DNA of 64,000 bases, from the NCBI GenBank assembly GCA_031423495.1, contig JANPFP010000161.1, positions 1 to 64,000 on the forward strand, written 5' to 3'. Shown piece by piece: positions 26,708 to 35,757 of this stretch; the stretch's first letter is position 1, and each line of letters begins with the position of its first letter. The position numbers and the translations under genes are program-made. Source of the stretch: JACPYM01 sp031423495. Its GTDB lineage: Bacteria > Acidobacteriota > Blastocatellia > RBC074. The notes under the pieces were generated by a model, which worked only from the letters and a program-made list of their open reading frames with translations, was not told where the DNA came from and did no database searches.

Positions 26708-28108
26708 ATGAAGCGAATAATGTTACTTGGTTTCACATATCTGATTTTCTCACTCAGCTTAATGCTGGCGGCTTTCGCGCAAGCTCCGACAACGAACGAT
26801 AAGCTGGCGGCAGCATTCAACGCCGACCTCGAAAAAATGTTCAAGCCCAACGAACCCGGCGCGGCGGCGATTGTAGTCAAAGACGGGCAGGTGATTTTTC
26901 GCAAGGGCTACGGCATGGCGAATCTGGAATTAGGGATTCCCGTCGCGCCCGATCACGTCTTTCGCATTGGCTCGATTACGAAGCAATTCACCGCAGTTTC
27001 GATCTTGCTGTTGATCGAACAAGGCAAGCTGGCGTTGACCGATGAGATCACCAAGTTCCTGCCTGACTATCCGACTCAAAGTCATAAGATCACGGTTGAA
27101 CATTTGTTGACGCATACGTCGGGCATTGTGACGTATACGGGATTGCCTGAATGGCTACCGTTGTGGCGCAAAGACGTGACGCTGACCGAACTGGTTGACC
27201 TGTTCAAAAACAAGCCGATGGATTTTGCGCCGGGTGAAAAACATAAATACAACAACTCGGCCTTTGTGCTGTTGGGCGTAATTATCGAAAAAGCCTCGGG
27301 GATGAAATACGCCGACTTTGTCGAGCAGAAAATCTTTGCGCCGCTGGGCATGACGAATTCGTTTTATGACGACACGAAGCGCGTCATTCCGCGCCGCATT
27401 CCGGGCTATCAAAAAGACGGCGAGCGTTACACGAACGCCGAATACCTCAGCACGACTTGGCCTTACGCGGCGGGTTCGTTGATTTCGACCATAGACGATC
27501 TGGCGAAATGGGACGCAGCGCTTTACACCGAAAAATTGGTGAAGCAAGCGTCGCTCAAACGCGCCTGGACTTCCTATGTTTTGAAAGACGGCAAGCCGAC
27601 GAATTACGGCTACGGTTGGGGCGTGAATACGCTCGAAGGCATGCAGGCGATTTCGCACGGCGGCGGCATCAATGGCTTTACGTGCAATGCGGTGCGCTTG
27701 CCTGAAGCGCGCGTTTACGTGGCAATTCTGACCAACCGCGAAGGCGGCACGGGCAATCTGGCGCAAAAGTTCGCCGTCCTCGCCAGCGGCAAAGAATGGC
27801 ACGAACCTGCGCCTCCCAAACCCACTGAGGCAACGCCTGCGGTGGCGATTAGCGAAGCGGCTTTGGAACGTTACGTCGGCGAATATCAACTCGCGCCCAC
27901 ATTCATCATCACCGTCACGCGCGAAGGCGCGAAGCTGTTCGGTCAGGCGACGGGACAACAACGCTTTGAGCTGACGGCGGAATCAGCTACTAAATTCGCC
28001 ATCGCTATCGTCAGCGCGCAGATAGAATTCACTGTCGAAAATGACAAGGCGACGCAACTGACGCTCTATCAGGGCGGACAAGTCGTACCTGGGAAGAAGA
28101 TCAAATAG
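26708..28108 (+). CDS. Serine hydrolase of the beta-lactamase/class C esterase family
   Basis: 466 residues with a signal peptide (FTYLIFSLSLMLAAFAQA). The penicillin-recognising fold motifs are present: FRIGSITKQFT (SxxK), KYNNSAF (YxN) and SHGGGING (HxG). The C-terminal extension (RYVGEYQLAP, LTLYQGGQVVPGKKIK) is the lipocalin-like domain common in esterase-type members. More likely a peptidase or esterase than a resistance enzyme. It is closely packed with brnTA upstream and the S9 peptidase downstream. Confidence 0.88.
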   Translation: MKRIMLLGFTYLIFSLSLMLAAFAQAPTTNDKLAAAFNADLEKMFKPNEPGAAAIVVKDGQVIFRKGYGMANLELGIPVAPDHVFRIGSITKQFTAVSILLLIEQGKLALTDEITKFLPDYPTQSHKITVEHLLTHTSGIVTYTGLPEWLPLWRKDVTLTELVDLFKNKPMDFAPGEKHKYNNSAFVLLGVIIEKASGMKYADFVEQKIFAPLGMTNSFYDDTKRVIPRRIPGYQKDGERYTNAEYLSTTWPYAAGSLISTIDDLAKWDAALYTEKLVKQASLKRAWTSYVLKDGKPTNYGYGWGVNTLEGMQAISHGGGINGFTCNAVRLPEARVYVAILTNREGGTGNLAQKFAVLASGKEWHEPAPPKPTEATPAVAISEAALERYVGEYQLAPTFIITVTREGAKLFGQATGQQRFELTAESATKFAIAIVSAQIEFTVENDKATQLTLYQGGQVVPGKKIK

Positions 28109-28135
28109 TTTAGTGAACCGTTGAAAGGAAATTTT

Positions 28136-30184
28136 GTGAAAGTGCGCTCTCTTATCTGCTCTTTGTTGGTTTTGCTATTCAGCACAACTGTGGTGGCACA
28201 ACGCCGCGTACCCACCGTGGACGAACTCATCAGCGTGAAATCAATCGGCACCGCGCAAATCGCGCCTGACGGCAAGCGCGTAGCCTTCACCGTGAGCGAG
28301 ACCGATTGGAAGCAGGATGCTTACGTCACGCACATCTGGATGGCGCTGGTCGAAAGCGGCAAGACGTTTCAACTGACGCGCGGAGAAAAGTCGGCCAGCA
28401 ATCCGCAATGGTCGCCCGATGGCGAATGGCTGGCGTTCACAAGCGAACGCGCGGGCGGCAAGCCGCAGGTATTCGTGATTCCGGCAGAAGGCGGCGAGGC
28501 CGTGCAACTCACAAAAGCCGCGAATGGCGTAAGCAATTTCGGCTGGTCGCACGACAGCAAGCAAATGGCGTTTACGTCAAGCGGCGCCGATGAAAAAGCG
28601 AGCAAGGAGCGCAAGGACGAGTTCGGCGATTTTGAAATTGTGCGGCGCGAATATGGCTACGTACATTTGTGGACGCTCAATGTCGAAGAAGCCTTGCAAG
28701 CGCCTGCCACCGGCACGCAACGCACGCGCGGCAAAGAGTTCAGCGTGGGCGGATTCGCGTGGTCGCCCGATGACAAACAGATCGCCTTGAGCGCGACGAG
28801 CAACCCCGATCTGGTCAACAGCCGTACGGCGGACATTTATCTTTACCAACTCGGCGACAACGCGCCGCGCAAGTTCGTAGCGCAAGGCGGGCCTGACACA
28901 AATCCGAGTTGGTCGCCTGACGGCAAACAGATCATCTTCACGTCGGCGATGGGCAATCCGAAATTCTTTCACGCGAACCAGCGACTCGCCGTGATGCCAT
29001 TGCGCGGCAACGAAGTGCGTTCGCTCACCGACGCTTTTGACGAACAACCCAATCTGGTCGAGTGGAATTACGACGGCCTTTATTTCACGGGGCTGCAAAA
29101 GACGGCTTCGCACTTGTTTCGCTACGATCCGGCGACGATGCGCATCACGCGCATCAGCCAGCCCGACAACCTGATGTTGAGCAATGTGTCTTTCACCGCT
29201 GACGGCCAGACCATCGCTTTCACGGCTCCGTCGGCGAATTCGTTGAATGAGCTTTACGTGACTTCGGTCATCACGTTTGCGCCGCGCAAGCTGACCGCGA
29301 TGACCGAACAGGTGAAAGATCAGCAACTCGCTACGCGCGAAGTCATCTCGTGGCAGAGCAAAGACGACACGACAATTGAAGGCATTCTCATCAAGCCCGC
29401 TGATTTCAATCCGGCGAAAAAGTATCCGTTGCTCTGTGTAATTCACGGCGGCCCGACGGGCGTTGATCGGCCTACGCTGTTGGACGCGCGTTACTATCCG
29501 AGTGACATTTGGGCGGCGAAAGGCGCGCTGGTTTTGAAAGTGAACTATCGCGGCAGCGCCGGTTACGGTGAAAAGTTTCGGCAACTCAACGTACGCAACC
29601 TCGGCGTAGGCGATTCGTGGGACGTGCTATCCGGCGTAGACCATCTCATCGCGCAAGGCTTCGTTGACGCCAATCGCGTCGCTTGTATGGGTTGGAGTCA
29701 GGGCGGCTATATCTCGGCGTTTCTCACGACTTCGTCTGATAAGTTCAAAGCGATTTCAGTCGGCGCAGGCATCTCGAATTGGGCGACCTATTATTACAAC
29801 ACCGACATCACGCCCTTCACGATTATGTATTTGGGCAACGACCCGGCGGAGGAGCCAGAGCTTTACGCGAAGACTTCGCCGATGACTTACATCAAGCAAG
29901 CCAAGACGCCGACGCTGATTCAACACGGCGAAAACGACCGGCGCGTACCCATTGCGAATGCTTATGAATTGCGACAAGGCTTAGAAGATCGCGGCGTACC
30001 GGTTGAGATGGTGGTTTATAAAGGCTTCGGCCACGGCATCACTAAACCCAAAGCGATGCGCGCCGTAATGTCGCACAACCTCGCGTGGTTCAACCATTAT
30101 CTGTTCGGCGAAGCGAAACCGAATCTCGCGCAACCTGAATTACTCAAAAAAGAAGACCCGGTGAAAGCAGCAGGCAATCGCTAG
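28136..30184 (+). CDS. S9-family serine peptidase (acylaminoacyl-peptidase-like), secreted
   Basis: About 683 residues. A signal peptide (SLICSLLVLLFSTTVVAQ) precedes a WD40/TolB-like propeller (repeats such as SNPQWSPDGEWLAFTSE and TNPSWSPDGKQIIFTS). An alpha/beta-hydrolase domain follows, with the catalytic Ser in GWSQGGYIS, Asp in HGENDRRVP and His in GFGHGITKP. It should cleave short peptides in the periplasm. The GTG at 28136 is preferred over an in-frame TTG at 28121 because GAAAGGA lies just upstream and the signal peptide then has normal length. It starts 27 bp after the beta-lactamase-fold gene, so the two may be an operon. Confidence 0.9.
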   Translation: MKVRSLICSLLVLLFSTTVVAQRRVPTVDELISVKSIGTAQIAPDGKRVAFTVSETDWKQDAYVTHIWMALVESGKTFQLTRGEKSASNPQWSPDGEWLAFTSERAGGKPQVFVIPAEGGEAVQLTKAANGVSNFGWSHDSKQMAFTSSGADEKASKERKDEFGDFEIVRREYGYVHLWTLNVEEALQAPATGTQRTRGKEFSVGGFAWSPDDKQIALSATSNPDLVNSRTADIYLYQLGDNAPRKFVAQGGPDTNPSWSPDGKQIIFTSAMGNPKFFHANQRLAVMPLRGNEVRSLTDAFDEQPNLVEWNYDGLYFTGLQKTASHLFRYDPATMRITRISQPDNLMLSNVSFTADGQTIAFTAPSANSLNELYVTSVITFAPRKLTAMTEQVKDQQLATREVISWQSKDDTTIEGILIKPADFNPAKKYPLLCVIHGGPTGVDRPTLLDARYYPSDIWAAKGALVLKVNYRGSAGYGEKFRQLNVRNLGVGDSWDVLSGVDHLIAQGFVDANRVACMGWSQGGYISAFLTTSSDKFKAISVGAGISNWATYYYNTDITPFTIMYLGNDPAEEPELYAKTSPMTYIKQAKTPTLIQHGENDRRVPIANAYELRQGLEDRGVPVEMVVYKGFGHGITKPKAMRAVMSHNLAWFNHYLFGEAKPNLAQPELLKKEDPVKAAGNR

Positions 30185-30193
30185 GGCAGCGGC

Positions 30194-31336
30194 TCACAAC
30201 CCTTTGCCTTGCCAGATCAATTCGTCAGCCCAATGATTTTTTTGCAGGTAAGGCAGCCAGTCTTTTTCGCCTTTCAAGTACAACCCTAAAAACGCGAGGC
30301 TGTATGCGTTGATGAGCGAGTAAGTCTTTTCCATCGAAGTGAACTTAAACGCTTCGCCCGTCGCGCGTCGCTTCCCTTCGCCGATGCCGTCGCCGAAATT
30401 CGCGTTGAGCTTGAACATATCGGTGAACGAATAATGTCCGCCGTTTTTCATTTCGAGCAGAAAGCCTGCGCCCGTGTGCTTGCCGTAATTTTCGCGGACG
30501 CGCGCGTTGCCTTCTTCTTTGATCGTCGTGTCTTCGCTTCCGAGCATATACAGCGAAGGCACAGCGAGGTTCGTGTGCGATTCAGGCGCACCTGACATCG
30601 CCAGCACGGCTTTGAAGCGCGCGTCTTCATCGGCGACACGAATAGCGGTCATCGAACCGAACGACATCCCGGTCGCCGCGACTTTGCTCAAATCCAGCTT
30701 GTCCGCAAAACGGCTGTCTGCGCCGTTCGCCCACAACGTCATTTGATCGAGCAGGAAGCTCATATCCTTGGGGCGATCCATCCACGACTGTTCGCGCATC
30801 TTGTCCTGAAAAAGAATCGGCTTGCCATTGATGATCGTAACCATCGCGTTCGCTGTGTGGTCGGCTGAGACAATCACGTATCCGTGCGAGGCCAGGAAGT
30901 CGCACCAGAAAGTGTTTTGCGTACGCGTGCCGCGATTGCCATGCGAAAAAATCAGTACGGGAAACTTGCCGTCGCGCACACGCGCATCGCGCACGGCGTC
31001 GTTCCAAAATTGCGCGTCAATTTCGGCGATGGGTTTGCGATAACCCATCTTGATGAGTTGATCGAGTTGCGGCGTGACGCCACCGGGAAAGAAATTAGAC
31101 AGCTTGTTTTTGGGCAAGCCGCGCGCGTCGTCGGTGGCGGGATACCAGATTTCAGTGACCAGCGTGCGCGGTTCTTTGGTGGCGGGGTCAGTACGCTGGT
31201 GGTCTACGAAAACCGTAGTCGTGACACCAACGGGATAAGGCCCCGGTTTCAGCGGGTCAGCCGGAAAATTGACGGGCGAACCCGCCGCCACCAACGTGCA
31301 AGCCAAACAAACAATCAACAAGATTAAGCGATTCAT
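30194..31336 (-). CDS. Secreted alpha/beta hydrolase (PAF-acetylhydrolase/dienelactone hydrolase-like)
   Basis: 380 residues with a signal peptide (LILLIVCLACTLVAAGSP). GMSFGSM is the nucleophile elbow (GxSxG), LGSEDTTIKEE is the acid region, and GGHYSFTD a likely catalytic His. PVLIFSHGNRGTRTQ holds the oxyanion region. Substrate probably an ester. ATG 31336 is chosen after GAGGA. The gene converges with the S9 peptidase, only 9 bp between stops, and diverges from the ROK kinase gene. Confidence 0.82.
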   Translation of the reverse strand: MNRLILLIVCLACTLVAAGSPVNFPADPLKPGPYPVGVTTTVFVDHQRTDPATKEPRTLVTEIWYPATDDARGLPKNKLSNFFPGGVTPQLDQLIKMGYRKPIAEIDAQFWNDAVRDARVRDGKFPVLIFSHGNRGTRTQNTFWCDFLASHGYVIVSADHTANAMVTIINGKPILFQDKMREQSWMDRPKDMSFLLDQMTLWANGADSRFADKLDLSKVAATGMSFGSMTAIRVADEDARFKAVLAMSGAPESHTNLAVPSLYMLGSEDTTIKEEGNARVRENYGKHTGAGFLLEMKNGGHYSFTDMFKLNANFGDGIGEGKRRATGEAFKFTSMEKTYSLINAYSLAFLGLYLKGEKDWLPYLQKNHWADELIWQGKGL

Positions 31337-31463
31337 ATAGGTGTCCTCGTGTCGCAAACAAAGTGTGTTTCAGTTATAGTGCGCGTGTCCCGATTTTACG
31401 CACAAACCCCAATCGAACAAGCAAACACTACAAATAAAATCTTTAAGAGGACGCATCAACAAC

Positions 31464-32330
31464 ATGCCCGCGAAAAAAGCTGTATCAAAATTCAAGAAGA
31501 CTGCCGCGAAAACTGCTGCTAAAACCACTGCTAAGAGAGCGGCGAAAAAAGCCAAACCGACTGCAATTCAACCTGCCGCACCGATTGAGATCCCCAAGGT
31601 GGATTACAAAGGCATTCGCACGCTGGCCTTCGATATTGGCGGCTCAGGTTTGAAATGTTCGCTGCTGGACGAGAAAGGCAACATGCTCACGCCGCGCGTG
31701 CGTGTCGCTACGCCGAAGCCGTGTCCGCCCAAAGTACTGCTCGAAAAGTTCAGCGAACTCACGGCGCAGTTGCCGCATTACGACCGCATTTCGGTCGGCT
31801 TCCCTGGCGTGATTCGACACGGACGCACGCTGACCGGCGTCAATCTCGGCGGCGACGTATGGCGCAATTACGACTTGCGCGCGGCCTTGCAAAAGTTCAC
31901 CGGCAAACCCGTCATCGTCATCAACGATGCCGATATGCAAGGCCTCGGCGCGATCAAAGGCAAAGGCGTAGAGATGGTCATCACCCTCGGCACCGGCGTA
32001 GGCTCGGCGCTCTTTGAAGACGGACGCCTCGCACCGCATCTCGAACTCGGCCACGCGCCGTTCCGCGAAGGCCAAACCTTTGAAGAACAACTCGGCAACA
32101 AAGCCTTTGAAGAAGTCGGGCCCGTGCGCTGGAACAAGCGCCTCAAAAAAGCCATCGCCTTTTGGCATACGCTGACCAATTACGACACGCTTTATTTGGG
32201 TGGCGGCAATACCGAACACATTCGTTTTAAGCTGCCCGCCAACATCGAAATCGTTTCGAATTCATTTGGCATCAGAGGCGGCATCTGGGTTTGGAAAGAC
32301 ACGAACCTCGCGGACGGAATTAAGAAATGA
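31464..32330 (+). CDS. ROK-family (polyphosphate) glucokinase with histone H1-like N-terminal tail
   Basis: 288 residues. From about residue 50 the protein is a sugar kinase: LAFDIGGSGLKCSLLD (phosphate-1 loop), VGFPGVIRHGRTLTGVNLGG, VINDADMQGLGA and ITLGTGVGSALFEDG. These resemble bacterial polyphosphate/ATP glucokinase (PpgK), which makes glucose 6-phosphate. The first 40 or so residues are Lys/Ala/Thr-rich (AAKTAAKTTAKRAAKKAKPT), like the tail of bacterial histone H1-like proteins. The tail may bind nucleic acid or polyphosphate. Its stop is 1 bp before the rsmI start. Confidence 0.85.
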   Translation: MPAKKAVSKFKKTAAKTAAKTTAKRAAKKAKPTAIQPAAPIEIPKVDYKGIRTLAFDIGGSGLKCSLLDEKGNMLTPRVRVATPKPCPPKVLLEKFSELTAQLPHYDRISVGFPGVIRHGRTLTGVNLGGDVWRNYDLRAALQKFTGKPVIVINDADMQGLGAIKGKGVEMVITLGTGVGSALFEDGRLAPHLELGHAPFREGQTFEEQLGNKAFEEVGPVRWNKRLKKAIAFWHTLTNYDTLYLGGGNTEHIRFKLPANIEIVSNSFGIRGGIWVWKDTNLADGIKK

Positions 32331-32331
32331 T

Positions 32332-33168
32332 ATGCCGTTGTATCTGGTCGCAACGCCCATCGGAAACCTGGAAGACATCACGCTGCGTGCGTTGCGCGTA
32401 TTAAAAGAGGCTGATGTCATTGCGTGCGAAGACACGCGCCACACCGGACGCTTGCTGCAACACTTCGGCATCAGCAAGCCTACGGTTAGTTATCACGAAC
32501 ACAACGAACGCGAACGCGCCACTGAGTTAGTCGAACGACTAGCCAGCGGCGCGAGCATTGCGCTTGTGTCTGACGCAGGCACGCCGGGCATTTCTGATCC
32601 GGCTTATCGTTTGGTGCAAGCCGCCATCGAACGCGGCGTTGAGGTCGTGCCGATTCCGGGTGCGACAGCGTTGATCTCAGGCTTGATCGCTTCAGGCTTG
32701 CCGACTGATAGTTTTTTCTTCGCGGGATTTTTGCCGCCCAAACAGCAAGCGCGGCGCGCACGACTCGAAGCCTTGCAAACCATTCGCGCGACGCTCGTTC
32801 TTTACGAAGCGCCGCATCGCATTCGTGAAATGCTGGCCGATGCGTTGGAAGTGTTAGGCAATCGTTCTGCCGTCGTCGCGCGCGAACTCACGAAATTGCA
32901 CGAAGAGTTTTTGCGCGGTACGTTGTCAGAACTGATCGAACGGCTGTCAGAACCGCGCGGCGAAATGGTCGTTGTGATCGCGGGGTTTGAGGAAACAGAA
33001 GTCGAAGCGGTGACGGGTTCGATCACGGCGCAAGTCGAAGAGTTAATGGCAACGCTCGAACTCAACCGCAACGACGCGCTCAAACAAGCCGCCAAGGCGC
33101 GCGGCATTTCAAAAAACGTAGCGTATCAGTTGTTGCTTTCGGAGAAACAGAATGAAGGAAACAAATAA
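32332..33168 (+). CDS. rsmI: 16S rRNA (cytidine-1402-2'-O)-methyltransferase
   Basis: 278 residues. The start MPLYLVATPIGNLEDITLRA and the blocks VIACEDTRHTGRLLQHF, VSDAGTPGISDPAYRLV, VPIPGATALISGLIASGLPT and LYEAPHRI define RsmI. The enzyme uses S-adenosylmethionine to methylate C1402 in the ribosomal P site. It is slightly shorter than the E. coli enzyme at the C-terminus but keeps the helix (ALKQAAKARGISKNVAYQLL). Coupled to the glucokinase gene upstream, and overlapping the next gene by 17 bp. Confidence 0.95.
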   Translation: MPLYLVATPIGNLEDITLRALRVLKEADVIACEDTRHTGRLLQHFGISKPTVSYHEHNERERATELVERLASGASIALVSDAGTPGISDPAYRLVQAAIERGVEVVPIPGATALISGLIASGLPTDSFFFAGFLPPKQQARRARLEALQTIRATLVLYEAPHRIREMLADALEVLGNRSAVVARELTKLHEEFLRGTLSELIERLSEPRGEMVVVIAGFEETEVEAVTGSITAQVEELMATLELNRNDALKQAAKARGISKNVAYQLLLSEKQNEGNK

Positions 33169-34216
33169 AATCAAAATGGATGCTGAAGAAATCAAAAGGC
33201 AAAAGGTAAAAGGCAAAAATCAAAAGGTCGGCACTTTTCTTTTTTCTTTTTTGCCCTTTCGCAATGTCGCCCCTCTGATTCAGTGGACGCAGGCAAGCAA
33301 GGTTCTTCACTTTTGCCTTTTGCCTTTTGCCTTTTGCCTTTTGCCTTTGCTCGCATTTGAAACAAAGGCACAACTGCTCAAAAAGTCTGATTACGGCGTA
33401 GGCGTCACCATCGCGGTTTATCAATTCGATGAAACGCGTTCGAAACAGTTCGGCCTGACGACCAAGCTCAAGCAGACGGTTTCTACCTCAGAAGAAGAGA
33501 TTGATTACATCTCGCGCACTTATGGCGTAGAGGATTTGAAGCTGCGTTTCCTGCGTCCGTCCGTAGGCTTGAAAGAAGGCGAGGCCTTCACCGAAACGCA
33601 AACCGTACACGAAAAGCCACTGGTGATTACCGTCACGCCGCGTTTGGTCACGCGCGAAGACGTGAGTTTTGACTTGGCAATTAAATATGCGGGCAAACCG
33701 CTGATGGAATTCGTCAGCATCAGCGCGAACAGTTACGAAACGATTATGTTGCGCGGCGAAAAAAGCGGCTTCGGCATTCGTGAATTCAAGGGGCCAGAAG
33801 GCGTCGAGTCCGTGTCCGAACCGCGTTCGATTCTCGTGACGGTTACGCCCGCGATCATCGTCGCCAAAGGATTGCAAAATAAGCCGTCTGACATTTCGCG
33901 CCCGACCGACGCTTACGGTTCGCGCGTCACGCTCGAAGCGAGCGATACGTTTGAAATGCCGGTCATCTTGAGTCGTGCGCCGCTGAAGTTTCCGCCGAGT
34001 TCGCAGCCCAAAGGCACGATTACGCTCGAAGCCGTCATTACGCCCGACGGTCGCGTAACCAACGTGCGCGTGCTGGATACGCCTGATTCGGCTTACAACC
34101 CGAAAGTCGTCGAGGCGCTGCGCAATTACAAATTCACGCCCGCCAAGCTGAACGGTCGCCCGACTTACGCCACGTGGCGCGAGACGATGGTGATGGGCAA
34201 AGAAAAGCCGCTGTAA
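33152..34216 (+). CDS. Secreted protein with C-terminal TonB domain
   Basis: 354 residues from ATG 33152, which has GGAGAAAC upstream and overlaps rsmI. The C-terminus (GTITLEAVITPDGRVTNVRV, KVVEALRNYKFTPAKLNGRP) is a TonB C-terminal domain; the middle is beta-rich and unassigned. The N-terminal 65 residues are unusual. A Lys-rich stretch (EIKRQKVKGKNQKVG) and a hydrophobic stretch (FCLLPFAFCLLPLLAF, then TKA before Gln as likely cleavage site) are translated from the two arms of an inverted heptamer array. The second arm therefore codes the hydrophobic core of what looks like a signal peptide. Translation could instead start later. Confidence 0.7.
   Translation: MKETNKIKMDAEEIKRQKVKGKNQKVGTFLFSFLPFRNVAPLIQWTQASKVLHFCLLPFAFCLLPLLAFETKAQLLKKSDYGVGVTIAVYQFDETRSKQFGLTTKLKQTVSTSEEEIDYISRTYGVEDLKLRFLRPSVGLKEGEAFTETQTVHEKPLVITVTPRLVTREDVSFDLAIKYAGKPLMEFVSISANSYETIMLRGEKSGFGIREFKGPEGVESVSEPRSILVTVTPAIIVAKGLQNKPSDISRPTDAYGSRVTLEASDTFEMPVILSRAPLKFPPSSQPKGTITLEAVITPDGRVTNVRVLDTPDSAYNPKVVEALRNYKFTPAKLNGRPTYATWRETMVMGKEKPL
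33194..33345. repeat. Inverted heptamer array (AAAAGGC / TTTTGCC units) inside a coding region
   Basis: AAAAGGC-type units run from 33194 to about 33227. Five exact TTTTGCC units run from 33311 to 33345. The two parts are inverted relative to each other. All of it is in frame in the 33152-34216 gene. Confidence 0.85.
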
Positions 34217-34259
34217 AAAACGAAAGGCGCAGGATTGAAACCCTGCGCCTTTCGTTTTT
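34216..34259. terminator. Rho-independent terminator (probably bidirectional)
   Basis: An 18-bp stem (GAAAGGCGCAGG core) with an 8-base loop is flanked by A and T runs on either side. It begins at the stop of the TonB-domain gene and faces the convergent S41-like gene. Confidence 0.88.
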
Positions 34260-34291
34260 GTTCGTATCGTCAAGCCATCCTTACGCGGCTC

Positions 34292-35569
34292 TTACACTGA
34301 ACGCTTCTTCATTTTCGCGCTCAACGTTTCGACCGCTTTCTTAAGCATTAGATCGTCTCCCGCTTTGGGTGCGACAATCGTGGGCGGAGCCGAACCAGGT
34401 TGCGCGGGCGCAGGCGGATTGGTTTTATCGGGTTTGTTTTCGGCATCGTCAGGATTCACTTCAGCCAAGTCGGCGCGTTTGACTTCGACGTTCGGCAGCA
34501 CGTTGTCAGTCATAAAAATCTTGCCGTTGGGCGAAGCGTAACGCGCTACGGTCAGCAAGAACGCCGAGCCGTCATCCAGCGGAAATAGTTGCTGTTCTGA
34601 ACCCATACCGAAAATCGTGCGTTCGCCGACGATGTCGCCGCGTTGGTTTTCCATCAGGGCGGCTGCCACGATTTCAGCAGCGCCCGCCGTCGTACGATCA
34701 ATAATGACGGCCACCGGCAACTCGGTCAGTTCGTTGTTGGGCTTGGCTTCAAACGTCGCCAACACTTTCTCTTTGCGTCCCATCGTCTTGACGATCAAGC
34801 CGGACTTAAGAAAGTAATCGGCCAACGCCACGCCCTCTTGCAACTCGCCCCCGGCGGAACCGCGCAAGTCGAGCAATAATGATTTCGCGCCTTTCTTGAC
34901 TACTTCACGCACCGCCGTCGCCACCGCATCGGCTTGGCCTTTTCTGAGAATCGGCACTTTGACGTAACCGATTTGCGCTTCGAGCAGTTTGTTTTCGATG
35001 GGCGCGTTCGCAATGGCTGCGCGCGCGACTTTGATTTTTTCGGTCTTGCGATTGATAAGCGCGAGTTCAACCGCCGTGCCGGGATTACCCGCGAGCAAAG
35101 TTTTCACGTCATACAAATCCAGGTCGCGCGTGGCGTGACCATCAATGTATTCGATCATGTCACCGACACGAATACCTGCTTTCTCAGCGGGCGAATTGGG
35201 CACCAGCGCGATGACATAAGCAAAGCCCGAATACGTGCCGATAACCATACCGGTCACATCGGTATTGCCCCGGCCGGCTTGATAATCTTTCACTTGCGGC
35301 GGCAAGAGGTAGGCGCTGTAAGGATCGAGTCCGTCAGTCAAACCGCGCAACGCGCCGACGCGCACTTTTTGCAGGTCGGGTTTTTCTACGTAATCAGAGA
35401 CGATCTTAGCCACGACTTCGTCGAAGATGCGCAATTGCTGATAAGGCCCCGGTTGCGCCAACGCGCGCAAAAACGAGCTATTCGAAGTCGAAAGCATTCC
35501 CCCGACAATCGAATAAAGCGCGACGAAAGCGGATACCGTAATCAACGTGAGCTTAACGCGAATGGACAT
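34292..35569 (-). CDS. S41 (CtpA-like) protein with PDZ domain, catalytic residues replaced
   Basis: 425 residues with an N-terminal membrane anchor or signal (residues 8-25). An S41 helical part (VRVGALRGLTDGLDPYSAYL), a PDZ domain (about 105-180, SPAEKAGIRVGDMIEYIDG) and the S41 core (LLLDLRGSAGGELQEGVALA) follow. The block TTAGAAEIVAAALMENQRG aligns with the catalytic-serine block of tail-specific proteases. Ser is Gly (residue 296), the Asp is Glu (307), and the Lys of FGKG is Met in FGMG (322, with a one-residue insertion before it). It therefore looks like a pseudo-protease. A Pro-rich tail follows. It could act as a scaffold or substrate-binding regulator. Confidence 0.85.
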   Translation of the reverse strand: MSIRVKLTLITVSAFVALYSIVGGMLSTSNSSFLRALAQPGPYQQLRIFDEVVAKIVSDYVEKPDLQKVRVGALRGLTDGLDPYSAYLLPPQVKDYQAGRGNTDVTGMVIGTYSGFAYVIALVPNSPAEKAGIRVGDMIEYIDGHATRDLDLYDVKTLLAGNPGTAVELALINRKTEKIKVARAAIANAPIENKLLEAQIGYVKVPILRKGQADAVATAVREVVKKGAKSLLLDLRGSAGGELQEGVALADYFLKSGLIVKTMGRKEKVLATFEAKPNNELTELPVAVIIDRTTAGAAEIVAAALMENQRGDIVGERTIFGMGSEQQLFPLDDGSAFLLTVARYASPNGKIFMTDNVLPNVEVKRADLAEVNPDDAENKPDKTNPPAPAQPGSAPPTIVAPKAGDDLMLKKAVETLSAKMKKRSV

Positions 35570-35689
35570 CTAAATACTCCTTAAACCACAAAGATAATTC
35601 TGAAAAGGTAACGGATGATACTGCACCCGAAAAGAACGGCGCAAACACTGAATTGATGCATCCCAAAAACGCTTCGCCTCAACCCGTAA

Positions 35690-35734
35690 AAGCCAACGAG
35701 CGACCCACTATTTCAGCGGGTCGCTCGTTGGCTT
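35690..35734 (-). terminator. Hairpin after tolC-like gene
   Basis: Perfect 17-bp arms (35690-35706 and 35718-35734; AAGCCAACGAGCGACCC) with an 11-base loop, just downstream of the minus-strand TolC-like stop. The leading TTTT run is short, so strength is uncertain. Confidence 0.65.
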
Positions 35735-35757
35735 GATAGGTCAGTGGCGCAAAGACA

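Noticed and set aside
28577..29584. Long minus-strand open frame opposite the S9 peptidase
   Set aside because: Arg-rich shadow of a clearly coding gene with all catalytic motifs on the plus strand.
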